A stretch of 64,000 nucleotides of DNA from Bacteroidales bacterium (GTDB lineage Bacteria; Bacteroidota; Bacteroidia; Bacteroidales; UBA932): contig JAKSKN010000003.1 in NCBI GenBank assembly GCA_024401695.1, positions 164,837 through 228,836 on the forward strand. Reading direction: 5' to 3'. Each line of letters opens with the position of its first letter. Position 1 is the stretch's first letter. Positions 44,619-53,627 of the stretch are shown one piece after another. The notes beneath the pieces are model-generated. The model was not told the origin of the DNA. It saw only the letters and a program-made list of their open reading frames with translations, and made no database searches. A program made the position numbers and the translations under genes.

Positions 44619-45283
44619 CGATATATACCTGCATCACAGGTAATTATGACATTCTTCTCCAGCCTGCCCGGGTCCGGGACGGCTTCGATTTCATCTGTTT
44701 TGTCGGCAAAGGGGAGAAGACACGGGACAGGGACGGCGTTTGGGAGATTCGGGAACTGCCCTACGAAGGAAAAAACCGTACGCTGACGGCCAGATATGCG
44801 AAGTTGCACCCGCATACGCTCCTGCCGGAATATGAGTACAGCCTGTGGATAGACGGCAACATAAGCATAGAATCAGAAGCCATATACGACATCATCGCAG
44901 GAAAGATAGCAGGAGGCGTGGAGTTTTCCGGAATGCAGCATCCTTCGCGTGACTGCATATATGCCGAGGCTGAAAAGTGCCGTGATATGCGCTACATTTC
45001 TTATCTGAAACTCGCCCAGCTACATACAATCTATCTGTTTTCGGGCGTAAAGCGCCATTCCGGACTGATGGAGACGAACGTGATTTTTAGGAAGCACAAC
45101 GCTGAAAATGTCCTCCTGTTTGACAAAATGTGGTGGGACAAGATTGAGCATCTCTGCCTCCGCGACCAGCTCTCCCAAATGCTTGTCCTTCACAAATGCG
45201 GCCTGAAGCCCGATTACCTTCTTCCGGAAGGGCAAAGCACAAGAAACCACCCGGGTTTCAAGTATCTTCCGCACAGCAAATAG
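44606..45283 (+). CDS. TOD1/MUCI70-like (DUF616) glycosyltransferase
   Basis: The 225-residue protein begins EKVAIYTCITGNYDILLQP and has a DxN-type motif (YSLWIDGNISI) plus HPSRDCIYAEAEKC and a LRDQLSQM-type segment, all seen in the DUF616/TOD1 glycosyltransferase group found in bacterial polysaccharide clusters. The sugar transferred is unknown. It ends the plus-strand part of the surface-polysaccharide cluster. Confidence 0.78.
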   Translation: MEKVAIYTCITGNYDILLQPARVRDGFDFICFVGKGEKTRDRDGVWEIRELPYEGKNRTLTARYAKLHPHTLLPEYEYSLWIDGNISIESEAIYDIIAGKIAGGVEFSGMQHPSRDCIYAEAEKCRDMRYISYLKLAQLHTIYLFSGVKRHSGLMETNVIFRKHNAENVLLFDKMWWDKIEHLCLRDQLSQMLVLHKCGLKPDYLLPEGQSTRNHPGFKYLPHSK

Positions 45284-45291
45284 CCGCTGTA

Positions 45292-46140
45292 TTACCTAAG
45301 GAATGCCCCGCGGCGCTTGGATTCGGCGCGGAGACGCGTCAGCTCGCCATATCTGCCGAGAAGTGTCGGGATAAACTTCAGAGGGTAACAGGAAGCGTTT
45401 TTAACGGCCATGCAAAGAAGTTCGAACGGCTCCGCAATGTAGCGGAAGGCCAGGCAGTTGCACGGGTTGCTTACCTTGACGACGGTGGCGACGCATTTCA
45501 GTTTCATCTTCGCCTCTTTCGACACGCTGCGTTCCGCCCTGTCGTGAACAGCCTTCGCCGCCGGTACCACACCGACCTTGTATCCGAAATAACGCGCGCG
45601 ATGGATCCAGTTGTCATCTTCTCCATACTGCTTGAAGGCAGGGGAGAAGCCCCCGACCGTTTCAATGGCTTTCCGGCTCACGAGCCAGTGGGCTGCCATT
45701 ACGAAGCGGACATCGGCGATGCTTTCTGCCGTACTGGCGAGAGCCTTGCCGCATTTCCTGGCGAAACGCTTGTCCGGTTTACCCTCCGCATCTGTCTGTA
45801 TCGGGCTCAGGATGGCGTATTCAGGCGCGGCCGCGGCGAGTAATTTTTCCAATGTGTCTTCGTTAAGCCAGGCGTCCTGGTTCAGGAGGTAGGCGAAATC
45901 GTATTTTCCGTCCAGGAATTTGCGGAAACCGATGTTGTTGGCTGCGCCGAAGCCGAGATTGCTTCCCGGCTGCACCAGCTGCATTTCAGGGAAATGCTCT
46001 GCGATGTATTCCGCCGTGCCGTCCGTCGATCCGTTGTCGATGACAACGGCGTCGAGGCCGGCGGCGCGCACGCTGCCGAGGCAGCGCTCCACCCAGCGCA
46101 TACCATTGTACGTGACTATGATTGCGAGAACTTCAGCCAT
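45292..46140 (-). CDS. Family 2 glycosyltransferase (A)
   Basis: The 282-residue protein has a GT-A fold start AEVLAIIVTYNGMRWVERCL, VVIDNGSTDGTAEYI, GFGAANNIGFRKFLDGKYD and the metal-binding-type LLNQDAWL. These motifs resemble rhamnosyl-transferase-like GT2 enzymes. It overlaps the upstream GT2 gene by 8 bases, so both are on one minus-strand message. It probably adds a sugar to the same envelope polymer as the neighbouring plus-strand genes. Confidence 0.85.
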   Translation of the reverse strand: MAEVLAIIVTYNGMRWVERCLGSVRAAGLDAVVIDNGSTDGTAEYIAEHFPEMQLVQPGSNLGFGAANNIGFRKFLDGKYDFAYLLNQDAWLNEDTLEKLLAAAAPEYAILSPIQTDAEGKPDKRFARKCGKALASTAESIADVRFVMAAHWLVSRKAIETVGGFSPAFKQYGEDDNWIHRARYFGYKVGVVPAAKAVHDRAERSVSKEAKMKLKCVATVVKVSNPCNCLAFRYIAEPFELLCMAVKNASCYPLKFIPTLLGRYGELTRLRAESKRRGAFLR

Positions 46141-47074
46141 TGAAATATTTTTTGAAGATCTGTTTCGGGCTGCGCCTGGTAAAGATATTCCGCGTGATGT
46201 TGCGGAATGTCAGAAGTTTGATGCGGTTCTCCTCCGACGGATGGAACAGCATCCTGGCGGAGGCTTTGATTCTTTTGGCCATTTCGGCCGGCCAGACTCC
46301 GCACGCAAGCAGGGCATAGCGGAGGCCAGAGCCGCGGGAGAAGAAAATCAGCGAGCCGCGCACCGCTGTTGGCCGTATGGCCGGCGAAATCCGCGACGCG
46401 GTCGTCTTCCATTTGTGGGTGATGCATACCGCCCTGTCGACGAAAACCCTGTATCCGCTCTCGCGGGCTATGGTTGAGAGGGCGATGTCCTCAGGGGTGA
46501 AGTAATATGTCTCATCGAACCAGCCGAGCTTGCGGAAGATTTCTGTCCTGATGAGGAAACAGGCGCCGGTGATGTTTGAGGTCTCGAACACTTCGTTGAA
46601 GAGCGGGGCTTTCCCGACGGTGTCATCGATCGGTTCCTTGTAGAGATGCCACTGCTGGCGGACGTAGTTGATTGCCGGATATGGTGGGCGGCCGCATAGC
46701 TGGAGCGTGCCGTCGGCGTTGAGCAGACGCGGACTTACGATTGCGGCCTCGGACGGAAGCTTGTCAAAGTCCCTGATGAGGCGGTCGATCACCGGACCGT
46801 CAAAAACAGTGTCGTCGTTGAGGATGAAGCAGAACTCGCCGCACGCCTGACGAAGGGCGATGTTGTTGTTTTCGGCGAAGCCGGAGATGTCGTCGTTCGG
46901 GATGAAGGTTACCTGCGGGAAGTCCTTTCCGGCCTTTTCCAGATTGCTTTTGTCGAACCTGTATGCAATCACAAGCGTCTCGTGTTCCACTTCCGTGTTG
47001 CCTTCAACGCTCTGCAGGCATGGATACAGATTGTCCATCCTGTTCATACATACTATTACGATGCTGACCTTCAC
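46133..47074 (-). CDS. Family 2 glycosyltransferase (B)
   Basis: The 313-residue protein starts at a GTG (KVSIVIVCMNRMDNLYPCLQ) and has EFCFILNDDTVFDGPVI with the DDD-like metal site, then SPRLLNADGTLQLCGRP and GACFLIRTEIFRKLGWFDET. This order is typical of GT2 enzymes of O-antigen or capsule loci. A near-consensus -7 box TATCTTTA (47080-47087, minus strand) lies 5 bases upstream of the GTG, again suggesting a very short leader. Confidence 0.85.
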   Translation of the reverse strand: MKVSIVIVCMNRMDNLYPCLQSVEGNTEVEHETLVIAYRFDKSNLEKAGKDFPQVTFIPNDDISGFAENNNIALRQACGEFCFILNDDTVFDGPVIDRLIRDFDKLPSEAAIVSPRLLNADGTLQLCGRPPYPAINYVRQQWHLYKEPIDDTVGKAPLFNEVFETSNITGACFLIRTEIFRKLGWFDETYYFTPEDIALSTIARESGYRVFVDRAVCITHKWKTTASRISPAIRPTAVRGSLIFFSRGSGLRYALLACGVWPAEMAKRIKASARMLFHPSEENRIKLLTFRNITRNIFTRRSPKQIFKKYFNG

Positions 47075-47098
47075 AGGTGTAAAGATACAAAAATTCGG

Positions 47099-47563
47099 CT
47101 AATACAGGCCGGCAGGGAGGTCAAGGACGAGCTCCCGCTTTTCGTCGTCGACAGAAACGACGAAGTCGTCGTGAAGGGGGATAAGGATTTCCCCTATCGC
47201 AAGGCAGGGGTTGCCGGGGATGTCTTCGAAGCCGTCGACGACCCCGACCCTTGTGTCGCGGTCATAGACTGTCCAACCGAGGAAGTCCTCTTCTTCTTCC
47301 TCCTCCTCGAAGTCGTCGGAAAAGACGGCGCGTCCCACTATCTCCTCGGCATCCTCCAGGGTGTTGACGTCGTTGAGATGGACGACGGCCTTTGAAGTGC
47401 CCTTCGGGGTGATGTCAAGAATAAAGAAAGGAACCGGAAGTCCATCGAATTCGATGAATACCGGTTCCTTAAGGTTGATGTCCTGTGCTTCGATGTCGCG
47501 CATTCCAATGAGGATGCCGCCATCGGTGCCGTTGGACTTCAGGATTTTGGCGATCTGGAGCAT
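47099..47563 (-). CDS. rimM: Ribosome maturation factor RimM
   Basis: RimM binds S19 and helps 30S head maturation. The 154-residue protein is somewhat shorter than the usual 170-180. The N-terminal RimM domain (AKILKSNGTDGGILIGMRDI, EPVFIEFDGLPVPFFI) is followed by an acidic EEEEEEEDFLG stretch and the PRC-barrel part (GWTVYDRDTRVGVVDGF, GEILIPLHDDFV). Its ATG overlaps the rpsP stop by 1 base, the conserved rpsP-rimM pairing. Confidence 0.92.
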   Translation of the reverse strand: MLQIAKILKSNGTDGGILIGMRDIEAQDINLKEPVFIEFDGLPVPFFILDITPKGTSKAVVHLNDVNTLEDAEEIVGRAVFSDDFEEEEEEEDFLGWTVYDRDTRVGVVDGFEDIPGNPCLAIGEILIPLHDDFVVSVDDEKRELVLDLPAGLY

Positions 47564-48120
47564 TAAGCCTCAGCTGGAGCTTCTGCCTCAGCGGCAGCTT
47601 CCTCTGCAGGTGTCTCGGCGGCCTCAGCAGCGGCAGCCTCTTCAGCAGCCTTTGCAGCGAGTTCGGCGGCCTTCTTTGCGATAGCCTCTGCGCGAGCCTC
47701 GTTGACCTTTGTCTCCTCAGCCTTGGCAGCCTTCTTAGCCTCGATGGCGGCATTCTTGATACCGGAAACCTTAGCCTCGATCTTGCTGTCTCTCTGAGCC
47801 TTCCAGTCGTTCCACTTCTTGTCGGCCTCTGCCTGGGTGAGAGCTCCCTTGGCTACGCCACCATCAAGATGATGACGAAGGAGAACGCCCTCGTAAGAGA
47901 GGATGCGGCGAGCGGTGAGAGTTGGTTCTGCACCTACCTTGATCCATGCAAGAGCGCGCTCTGAGTTGAGAACGATGGTTGCAGGGTTGGTGTTAGGGTT
48001 GTAGGAACCGATCTGCTCGATGTAACGACCGTCACGTGGTGAGTGTGAATCTGCCACTACAATGTGGAAGAATGCGAAATTCTTCTTTCCGTGGCGCTGT
48101 AAACGAATCTTAACAGCCAT
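47563..48120 (-). CDS. rpsP: 30S ribosomal protein S16 with Ala/Glu tail
   Basis: S16 is a 16S rRNA-binding assembly protein. Residues 1 to about 85 are standard S16 ([33 protein letters not shown]). A tail of about 100 residues rich in Ala, Lys and Glu follows, ending in [12 protein letters not shown], so the protein is 185 residues instead of about 82-90. The tail is probably helical and extends from the ribosome surface. The promoter 48177-48207 precedes it. Confidence 0.95.
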   Translation of the reverse strand: MAVKIRLQRHGKKNFAFFHIVVADSHSPRDGRYIEQIGSYNPNTNPATIVLNSERALAWIKVGAEPTLTARRILSYEGVLLRHHLDGGVAKGALTQAEADKKWNDWKAQRDSKIEAKVSGIKNAAIEAKKAAKAEETKVNEARAEAIAKKAAELAAKAAEEAAAAEAAETPAEEAAAEAEAPAEA

Positions 48121-48176
48121 TGTGAATCTGTATTAAAAGTTAAACCTTAATTTGCTCTTGCTCGAAGAGCGGGCGA

Positions 48177-48207
48177 CAAAGTTACAAAAGTTTTCCGAGT
48201 TACCAAA
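48177..48207 (-). promoter_or_regulatory. Promoter of rpsP-rimM
   Basis: On the minus strand TTTG (48207-48204), a 19-base spacer and TAACTTTG (48184-48177). The -33 box lies inside the 3' end of the M13 peptidase gene. The leader to rpsP is about 55 bases. Confidence 0.8.
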
Positions 48208-50212
48208 TCATAACTCTCTCATTTTCCGGACGCCACATAGCATCGCCCTCCTTGATTCCGAATGCATCGAAGAAGGTCTGGAAGTTCTTGAGGGTAGCAT
48301 TGACGCGGTTGACGGAGAGAGAGTGCTCGTCAACCTTCGTGAGGCGTGCCATCTCTTCTTCAGTGGTGTTTCCGGCCCATACGTGTGCATAGCCGATGAA
48401 GAAGCGCTGCTCGGCGGTGAATCCGTCGATGTCGGCAGGGTGAACGCCGTTCCAGCTGTTCTGCATAGCGGTGTAGGCAACACCCACGCCGCCCTGGTCG
48501 GCGATATTTTCACCGAGGGAGAACGTTCCGTTGGCAAACACGCCCGGAAGGACCTCGATCTTGTCGAACTGATCGACGAGGATGGCGGTCTTGGCCTTGA
48601 ATGCTTCGGCATCGGCCTCGCTCCACCAGTTGTTCATATTGCCGTTTTTGTCGAAGAGGCGGCCCTGGTCGTCGAATCCGTGGGTCATTTCGTGTCCGAT
48701 GACCACGCCGATGGCACCGTAGTTGACCGCATCGTCAGCGTCGGCGTTGAAGAACGGCGGCTGGAGGATGGCTGCAGGGAAGCAGATCTCATTGGTTGTA
48801 GGCATATAGTATGCGTTCACGGTCTGAGGGCTCATAAGCCATTTGGTCTTGTCGGTAGGCTTCTTGAGGTCTTCGAGATTCTCGGCGACACTCCATTTGC
48901 GAGCCTCGACGATGTTGTCGAAATAGCTCTTCTCATTGTCGATGGCGAGGGTGCTGTAGTCCTTCCATTTGTCAGGATAGCCGATCTTCACGGTAAAGCC
49001 TGCGAGCTTTTCGCGGGCGTATGCCTTGGTCTCTGCAGACATCCATTCGAGGGAGTCGATATGCTGTCCGAGGGAGGTCTGGAGATTGCGGACGATTTCG
49101 AGAACCTTGTTCTTTGAGCTTTCAGGGAAGTATTTTTCGCAATACATCTTGCCGACGGCTTCGCCGAGGATGCCGTTTGGAACACCCATAGCGCGCTTCC
49201 AGCGAGGTTTGTGTTCGGTTACGCCTCTCATCTGGCGGCTGAAGAAATCGAAGTCGGCGGCGTAGAACTCGTCGGAGAGGTAGCCGGCGGCACTGGTGAT
49301 GATGTCGGCTGCGGTGTAGTCCTTCAGGACATCAAGGTCGGCCTTGGCGTACCACTTGTTGAAGCTGTCGAAATATGAGAGCTGCTCAACGCACATCTTC
49401 TCAGGGCAGCCGATGCCAAGAAGCTCTCCGAAGGTAAGGAAGTCGAATGCTGGGTACTTTGCTGCGAATTCCTTGTAGCTCATAGGGTTGTACTGCTTCT
49501 CGATGTCGCGGAGCTGGGCCTTTGTCCAGCAGTAGACGGCAAGTTCGTCCTCAACCTTGAGGACATTGGCGGCAGCCTGCTCAGGGTTGGCGTTGCCGCT
49601 GAGGGCGAACAGCTTGGTGAGCATTTCCAGATAGCCCTGCTTGAGCTGTGCGTTCTCGGCGTCGAGATAATAGTCACGGGAACCCATTCCGAGGCTGGTC
49701 TGGCTTGCATAGACAATCTGCTTGTCGCCATTCATCATATCGGCGCTGACACCGATGCCGAACAGACCGCCGAAGCCCATCTTGTTGAGTTCGGCAAGAA
49801 GAGAGACGAACTCCTTCTTGTCCTTGACTGCGTAAATCCTGTCAAGATATTTCTGGAGCGGGGCGGCTCCTTCCTCGTTGAGGCGTACGGAATCGAGGCC
49901 CTGCTTGTACAGGTCAACGATCTTCTGCTCGACAGAGCCTGCTTCAGGAGTCATTTCCGACATCTCGGAGAAGAGGTCGTTGATCCTGGTCACATTGTCT
50001 TCGCGCAGAGCGTCGAATGAGCCATATCGTGCATATTCTGCAGTGAGAGGGTGTTTCACCTGCCAGCCGCCGTTGGCGTATTTATAAAAGTCTTCGCCAG
50101 GAGCGACGGAAAGGTCCATGTCGGTAGGGTCGATGGCCGGGACTGTCCCAGCCTTTGGCTGACAAGCAGCGAGCGCCAGCGTTGATGCCATAATCAGTAA
50201 AATACGTTTCAT
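48200..50212 (-). CDS. M13-family metallopeptidase, lipoprotein
   Basis: M13 enzymes (neprilysin/PepO type) are zinc endopeptidases. The 670-residue protein has the zinc site GHEMTHGFDDQGR and downstream GENIADQGG, whose Glu is the third ligand, plus the family's NAYYMPTTNEICFPAAILQP. The signal peptide KRILLIMASTLALAACQPKA with Cys17 marks it as a lipoprotein. It probably degrades peptides in the periplasm or at the surface. It ends close to the rpsP promoter. Confidence 0.95.
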   Translation of the reverse strand: MKRILLIMASTLALAACQPKAGTVPAIDPTDMDLSVAPGEDFYKYANGGWQVKHPLTAEYARYGSFDALREDNVTRINDLFSEMSEMTPEAGSVEQKIVDLYKQGLDSVRLNEEGAAPLQKYLDRIYAVKDKKEFVSLLAELNKMGFGGLFGIGVSADMMNGDKQIVYASQTSLGMGSRDYYLDAENAQLKQGYLEMLTKLFALSGNANPEQAAANVLKVEDELAVYCWTKAQLRDIEKQYNPMSYKEFAAKYPAFDFLTFGELLGIGCPEKMCVEQLSYFDSFNKWYAKADLDVLKDYTAADIITSAAGYLSDEFYAADFDFFSRQMRGVTEHKPRWKRAMGVPNGILGEAVGKMYCEKYFPESSKNKVLEIVRNLQTSLGQHIDSLEWMSAETKAYAREKLAGFTVKIGYPDKWKDYSTLAIDNEKSYFDNIVEARKWSVAENLEDLKKPTDKTKWLMSPQTVNAYYMPTTNEICFPAAILQPPFFNADADDAVNYGAIGVVIGHEMTHGFDDQGRLFDKNGNMNNWWSEADAEAFKAKTAILVDQFDKIEVLPGVFANGTFSLGENIADQGGVGVAYTAMQNSWNGVHPADIDGFTAEQRFFIGYAHVWAGNTTEEEMARLTKVDEHSLSVNRVNATLKNFQTFFDAFGIKEGDAMWRPENERVMIW

Positions 50213-50276
50213 ACTTATTGGTTGATAAATTATTAAGTCATTTTTTCATCATTCCTAAAGTCTTTCGAATGGACTG

Positions 50277-50284
50277 CAAAGATA
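50277..50284 (-). promoter_or_regulatory. -7 box of the M13 peptidase gene
   Basis: TATCTTTG on the minus strand, about 64 bases before the ATG at 50212. A near-match TACCTTCG (50306-50313) on the plus strand could serve the divergent small secreted protein. Confidence 0.6.
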
Positions 50285-50337
50285 TACAATGATAATAAAA
50301 ATTGTTACCTTCGCGCGGTTATCATATTGAAAGACTT

Positions 50338-50739
50338 ATGAAAAAGTTACTTTGTATTGTATTCTGCTCGGCATTGATGTCTTTTGCGCTTGACGCACAG
50401 GTCCTGAGCCATAGGATCACAAGCGCCACCAAGACCACAGTGGATGCTGAAGGCAGGCAGATTGTAGAAAAAGCACCTATTTCTTTCGTTGACATCGATA
50501 GGAACAGCAATGCAATATTCCTTATCATCAAAGGGCAGAAGCCGATCGAGATCATTTATGATGAAGAACGCACCGTTGCAAATTCATCAGTATGCAAGGA
50601 GAAGCTTTATAAGTATGAGATGAAGGATGTGTGCGAATGGCGGGTAGTGCTCGATTCGAAGGATTGCCAGATAAAGATCTTTGCAGATGACAATGTCCAA
50701 TATGACCTCTCCGGCAAAAGCATTGAGGCAGAAGATTAA
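50338..50739 (+). CDS. Small secreted protein of unknown function
   Basis: The 133-residue protein starts with a signal peptide (KKLLCIVFCSALMSFALDAQ) and has no family I can name. Two Cys pairs, VCKEKLY with VCEWRV and a later KDCQIKIF, may form disulfides. The body alternates short beta-like strands (NAIFLIIKGQKPIEIIY). I start at ATG 50338, where the signal peptide begins; a longer frame has no support. It diverges from the M13 gene. Confidence 0.72.
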   Translation: MKKLLCIVFCSALMSFALDAQVLSHRITSATKTTVDAEGRQIVEKAPISFVDIDRNSNAIFLIIKGQKPIEIIYDEERTVANSSVCKEKLYKYEMKDVCEWRVVLDSKDCQIKIFADDNVQYDLSGKSIEAED

Positions 50740-50743
50740 ACGA

Positions 50744-50775
50744 AAAGCGCAACCGAATCGGTTGCGCTTTGTTTT
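50744..50775 (+). terminator. Bidirectional terminator between the secreted protein and tRNA-Leu(GAG)
   Basis: A perfect 12-bp inverted repeat (50744-50755 with 50759-50770) with an AAT loop, flanked by A-rich and T-rich stretches on both sides. Confidence 0.88.
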
Positions 50776-50777
50776 CG

Positions 50778-50860
50778 TGCGGATGGTGAGACTCGAACTC
50801 ACACAGGCCAACGCCCACTACCCCCTCAAAGTAGCGTGTCTACCATTTCACCACATCCGC
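50778..50860 (-). tRNA. tRNA-Leu (anticodon GAG)
   Basis: On the minus strand the acceptor arm pairs GCGGATG (50860-50854) with CATCCGC (50785-50779), discriminator A at 50778. The anticodon loop reads TTGAGGG with GAG, for CUC/CUU. A long variable arm fits class II tRNA-Leu. CCA is not encoded. Confidence 0.94.
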
Positions 50861-50925
50861 ATTACTTTGGGACTGCAAAAATAGAGATATTTCTTAAAAA
50901 CGCAAAGAAAAAAAACAAAAACTTG

Positions 50926-50933
50926 TACCTTTG
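50926..50933 (+). promoter_or_regulatory. -7 box of the feoB-like gene
   Basis: TACCTTTG. It lies downstream of the first base of the longest reading frame, so translation must start later; the TTG at 50956 is the only in-frame candidate near it. Confidence 0.65.
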
Positions 50934-50955
50934 CACCGCCAACCGAAATACAGCC

Positions 50956-52236
50956 TTGAAATCAACCCGATATATTTGTAATGGTGACTGCGAGAATTGC
51001 AAGTTTACTCGCGGAAGTCTTTATTGCAATCAGGGACCGAAGGAAAGCCGTTTCTTCCACAAGATCGACCACATCCTGACAAACCGCTGGCTGGGCATCC
51101 CCATCCTGATCATCATCCTCTTCGGCATTTTCGAGCTCACATTTACGTTGGGAGCCTACCCGCAGGCCTGGATCGAGGGCTTGATCGACAGGCTTTCAGA
51201 GTGGCTCAAAAGCGTACTTGCGCCCGGCTGGTTCTCCAATATGCTTGCCGACGGCGTAGTACAGGGCTGTGGCGCCGTGATTGCCTTCCTTCCTAACATA
51301 TTGATCCTGTTCTTCTTCCTGTCTCTTCTGGAAGATTCCGGATATATGTCCCGCGCGGCTTTCCTTATGGACAAGCTGATGCACGCCATCGGCCTGCACG
51401 GCAACTCCTTCATACCTATGCTGGTCGGCTTCGGCTGCAACGTTCCCGCAATAATGGCGGCGAAGCGCATCTCGGACCCACTCGACCGTACCCTCACGAT
51501 GCTGATGATACCATTCATGTCCTGCTCGGCCAGGCTTCCGGTATATCTGCTCTTCGTCTCAGCCTTCTTCCCGAACCACAAGGCGCTGATAATGATTTCC
51601 CTGTACGTCACGGGCATCATCCTCTCCGTGCTGTTTGCCTTCCTGATGAAGCATACTCCTTTCTTCCGCAAGGGCAAGGATGACGACATCTTCGTGCTGC
51701 CGCCGTTCCGCATACCGCCGGCAGGGCCGTTCTGGCACCACGTATGGGATCGCACGAAAGATTATCTCCAGAAAATCACCACGGTGATCCTTGCCGCCTC
51801 TGTCATCATCTGGGCATTGGAATACTTCCCGACGGACAACGGACAGAAGGCCGCTGAGGACAGTTCCTGCCTCGCAATGATAGGCAAGGCAATGGAGCCG
51901 GTGATGGAGTCTCTCGGTTTCGACTGGAAAATGAATGTCTGCATTCTGACCGGCCTGCCGGCAAAAGAAGCCATCGTGAGCACGATGGGTATCCTTTACC
52001 ACACCGACAGCGAAGAATCGCTTGCACTCGCAATGCGCCAGTCGGGCGCGTTCACGCCCGCGGTAGCGCTGGCATTCCTTCTGTTCGTCCTTCTGTATTT
52101 CCCCTGCGTTGCAACCGTCAGGACGCTGCGTAAGGAGATAGGATGGAAATGGGCAGGCTTTACGGTAGCGAACTCCCTGGTTCTGGCCTGGGTTGTCGCT
52201 TTCCTGGCGTTCCGCTTCTTCAGTGCTGTTCTCTGA
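50956..52236 (+). CDS. FeoB-type ferrous iron permease domain without G domain
   Basis: FeoB imports Fe2+ and normally joins a cytosolic GTPase domain to a membrane permease. This 426-residue protein has only the permease: two gate-type repeats, with GFGCNVPAIMAAKRISD and PFMSCSARLPVYLLF in the first, GLPAKEAIVSTMGIL in the second, and about eight hydrophobic segments. There is no Walker-type G1 motif. Instead the first 30 residues hold C8, C12, C15 and C24 (YICNGDCENCKF...YCNQ). The start is a TTG; upstream DNA is promoter and tRNA. A separate GTPase gene is not in the window. Confidence 0.82.
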   Translation: MKSTRYICNGDCENCKFTRGSLYCNQGPKESRFFHKIDHILTNRWLGIPILIIILFGIFELTFTLGAYPQAWIEGLIDRLSEWLKSVLAPGWFSNMLADGVVQGCGAVIAFLPNILILFFFLSLLEDSGYMSRAAFLMDKLMHAIGLHGNSFIPMLVGFGCNVPAIMAAKRISDPLDRTLTMLMIPFMSCSARLPVYLLFVSAFFPNHKALIMISLYVTGIILSVLFAFLMKHTPFFRKGKDDDIFVLPPFRIPPAGPFWHHVWDRTKDYLQKITTVILAASVIIWALEYFPTDNGQKAAEDSSCLAMIGKAMEPVMESLGFDWKMNVCILTGLPAKEAIVSTMGILYHTDSEESLALAMRQSGAFTPAVALAFLLFVLLYFPCVATVRTLRKEIGWKWAGFTVANSLVLAWVVAFLAFRFFSAVL

Positions 52237-52237
52237 T

Positions 52238-52789
52238 ATGTTGAAGCTTGATGTACCCGGCGGAAATTCCCGCATCCTTCTGCATTCCTGCTGCGCACCC
52301 TGCTCAGGTGCCATAATCGAATGTATGGTGGAGAACGGCCTCAAGCCTGTGGTTTTCTTCAGCAATTCCAACATTGACACCTGCGAAGAGTACGAGAAGC
52401 GCCTGGCCGAAGTGGTGAGGTATGCGGCGAAGTTCGATCTCGAAGTCGTAAGCGACGAGTACGACCACGAGGCCTGGCTGGACGCTGTGAAAGGTCTTGA
52501 GGACGAACCTGAGAGGGGTGGGCGCTGCCTGAAGTGCTTCAAGTTCCGCCTCGCGCGCGCAGCCGCTTTCGCGCGTGAACGTGATATGAAGGTACTCACG
52601 ACCTCGCTGGCGTCTTCCAGATGGAAATCGCTTGAACAGGTTGCTGCCGCCGGCCTCGAGGTATGCCCGGACATCTTCTGGGATATGAACTGGCGCAAGG
52701 GAGGCCTACAGCCGCGCCGGTCCGAGATTATTAAAGAGCAGGATTTCTACAACCAGACTTATTGCGGCTGCGAGTTTTCAAAAATTTAA
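52238..52789 (+). CDS. queH: Epoxyqueuosine reductase QueH
   Basis: QueH (DUF208) reduces epoxyqueuosine to queuosine in tRNA modification and replaces QueG. The 183-residue protein shows LHSCCAPCSGA (Cys18, 19 and 22), the RCLKCFKFRL pair and the C-terminal YCGCEF, a full set of Cys for Fe-S/metal binding. The start is ATG 52238, 1 base after the FeoB-like stop. Confidence 0.93.
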   Translation: MLKLDVPGGNSRILLHSCCAPCSGAIIECMVENGLKPVVFFSNSNIDTCEEYEKRLAEVVRYAAKFDLEVVSDEYDHEAWLDAVKGLEDEPERGGRCLKCFKFRLARAAAFARERDMKVLTTSLASSRWKSLEQVAAAGLEVCPDIFWDMNWRKGGLQPRRSEIIKEQDFYNQTYCGCEFSKI

Positions 52790-52851
52790 GGAAAATCGCA
52801 ACTCTTCGGCACGATTTTTCGTTAGCAAATAGTGTTTTTCTTCGTCAAACT

Positions 52852-52882
52852 ATTGGAAACACAAAAATCCGTCGTATATTTG
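52852..52882 (+). promoter_or_regulatory. Promoter of the tripartite efflux operon
   Basis: ATTG (52852-52855), a 19-base spacer and TATATTTG (52875-52882). The ATPase ATG is 25 bases downstream. Confidence 0.78.
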
Positions 52883-52907
52883 CACCGTATTAGTTCAGTA
52901 GTACACT

Positions 52908-53627
52908 ATGATAGATTTAAACAACGTCAACAAGACTTACTTTGGAGCGCAGCCTCTTCACGTGCTGAAAGGTATTGACCTTCATATAGATAAGGGCGAA
53001 TTCGTATCCATTATGGGTGCATCGGGTTCCGGCAAGTCCACGCTTCTCAATATACTTGGAATACTCGACAACTATGATAGCGGGGAGTATTATCTTGCGG
53101 GCAAGCTTATCAAGGACCTCTCCGAAAGACAGGCTGCTGACTACCGTAACAGGATGATCGGTTTCATCTTCCAGTCGTTCAACCTCATAGGTTTCAAGAC
53201 TGCCGTCGAAAACGTCGAGCTTCCTCTTTTCTATCAGGGAGTGCCGCGCCACAGACGTCACGAGATGGCTCTGGAGTATCTCGACAAGCTCGGCATCAGG
53301 GACTGGGCCGGCCATTACCCCAACGAGATGTCCGGCGGACAGAAGCAGCGCGTCGCCATAGCACGCGCCCTGATCACCAATCCGCAGATACTTCTCGCCG
53401 ACGAGCCGACCGGCGCGCTCGATTCAAAGACTTCCGAGGAGGTGATGACGCTTCTGAGCGACCTCAACCGCACCGAGGGTGTGACCATAGTGGTCGTCAC
53501 CCACGAGAGCGGCGTTGCGAACTGCACCAACAAGATCGTCCACATCAAGGACGGCATCATAGGCAACATTGAAGAAAACAAGGAACATCACGCATCCGCT
53601 TTCGGCGTGGGCAGCATAATGAAATAA
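52908..53627 (+). CDS. ABC transporter ATP-binding protein (MacB/LolD type)
   Basis: The 239-residue ATPase powers the adjacent permeases. It has Walker A GASGSGKST (about 38-46), the Q-loop IFQSFNLIG, the signature MSGGQKQRVAIARAL, Walker B LLADEPTGALD and the switch His in VVTHESG. The pattern is that of MacB- and LolD-class exporters. It is the first of five genes and ends 1 base into the first permease gene. Confidence 0.93.
   Translation: MIDLNNVNKTYFGAQPLHVLKGIDLHIDKGEFVSIMGASGSGKSTLLNILGILDNYDSGEYYLAGKLIKDLSERQAADYRNRMIGFIFQSFNLIGFKTAVENVELPLFYQGVPRHRRHEMALEYLDKLGIRDWAGHYPNEMSGGQKQRVAIARALITNPQILLADEPTGALDSKTSEEVMTLLSDLNRTEGVTIVVVTHESGVANCTNKIVHIKDGIIGNIEENKEHHASAFGVGSIMK

Noticed and set aside
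48152-49117. 321-codon ORF antisense to the M13 peptidase gene
   Set aside because: The opposite strand encodes the zinc-site protein with intact motifs; the antisense product shows no family features.
50836-50955. Longer N-terminus for the FeoB-like protein
   Set aside because: It would overlap the tRNA-Leu gene and the promoter box at 50926-50933.
51559-52698. 379-codon ORF antisense to the FeoB-like and queH genes
   Set aside because: It spans two genuine genes on the other strand and resembles a shadow frame.
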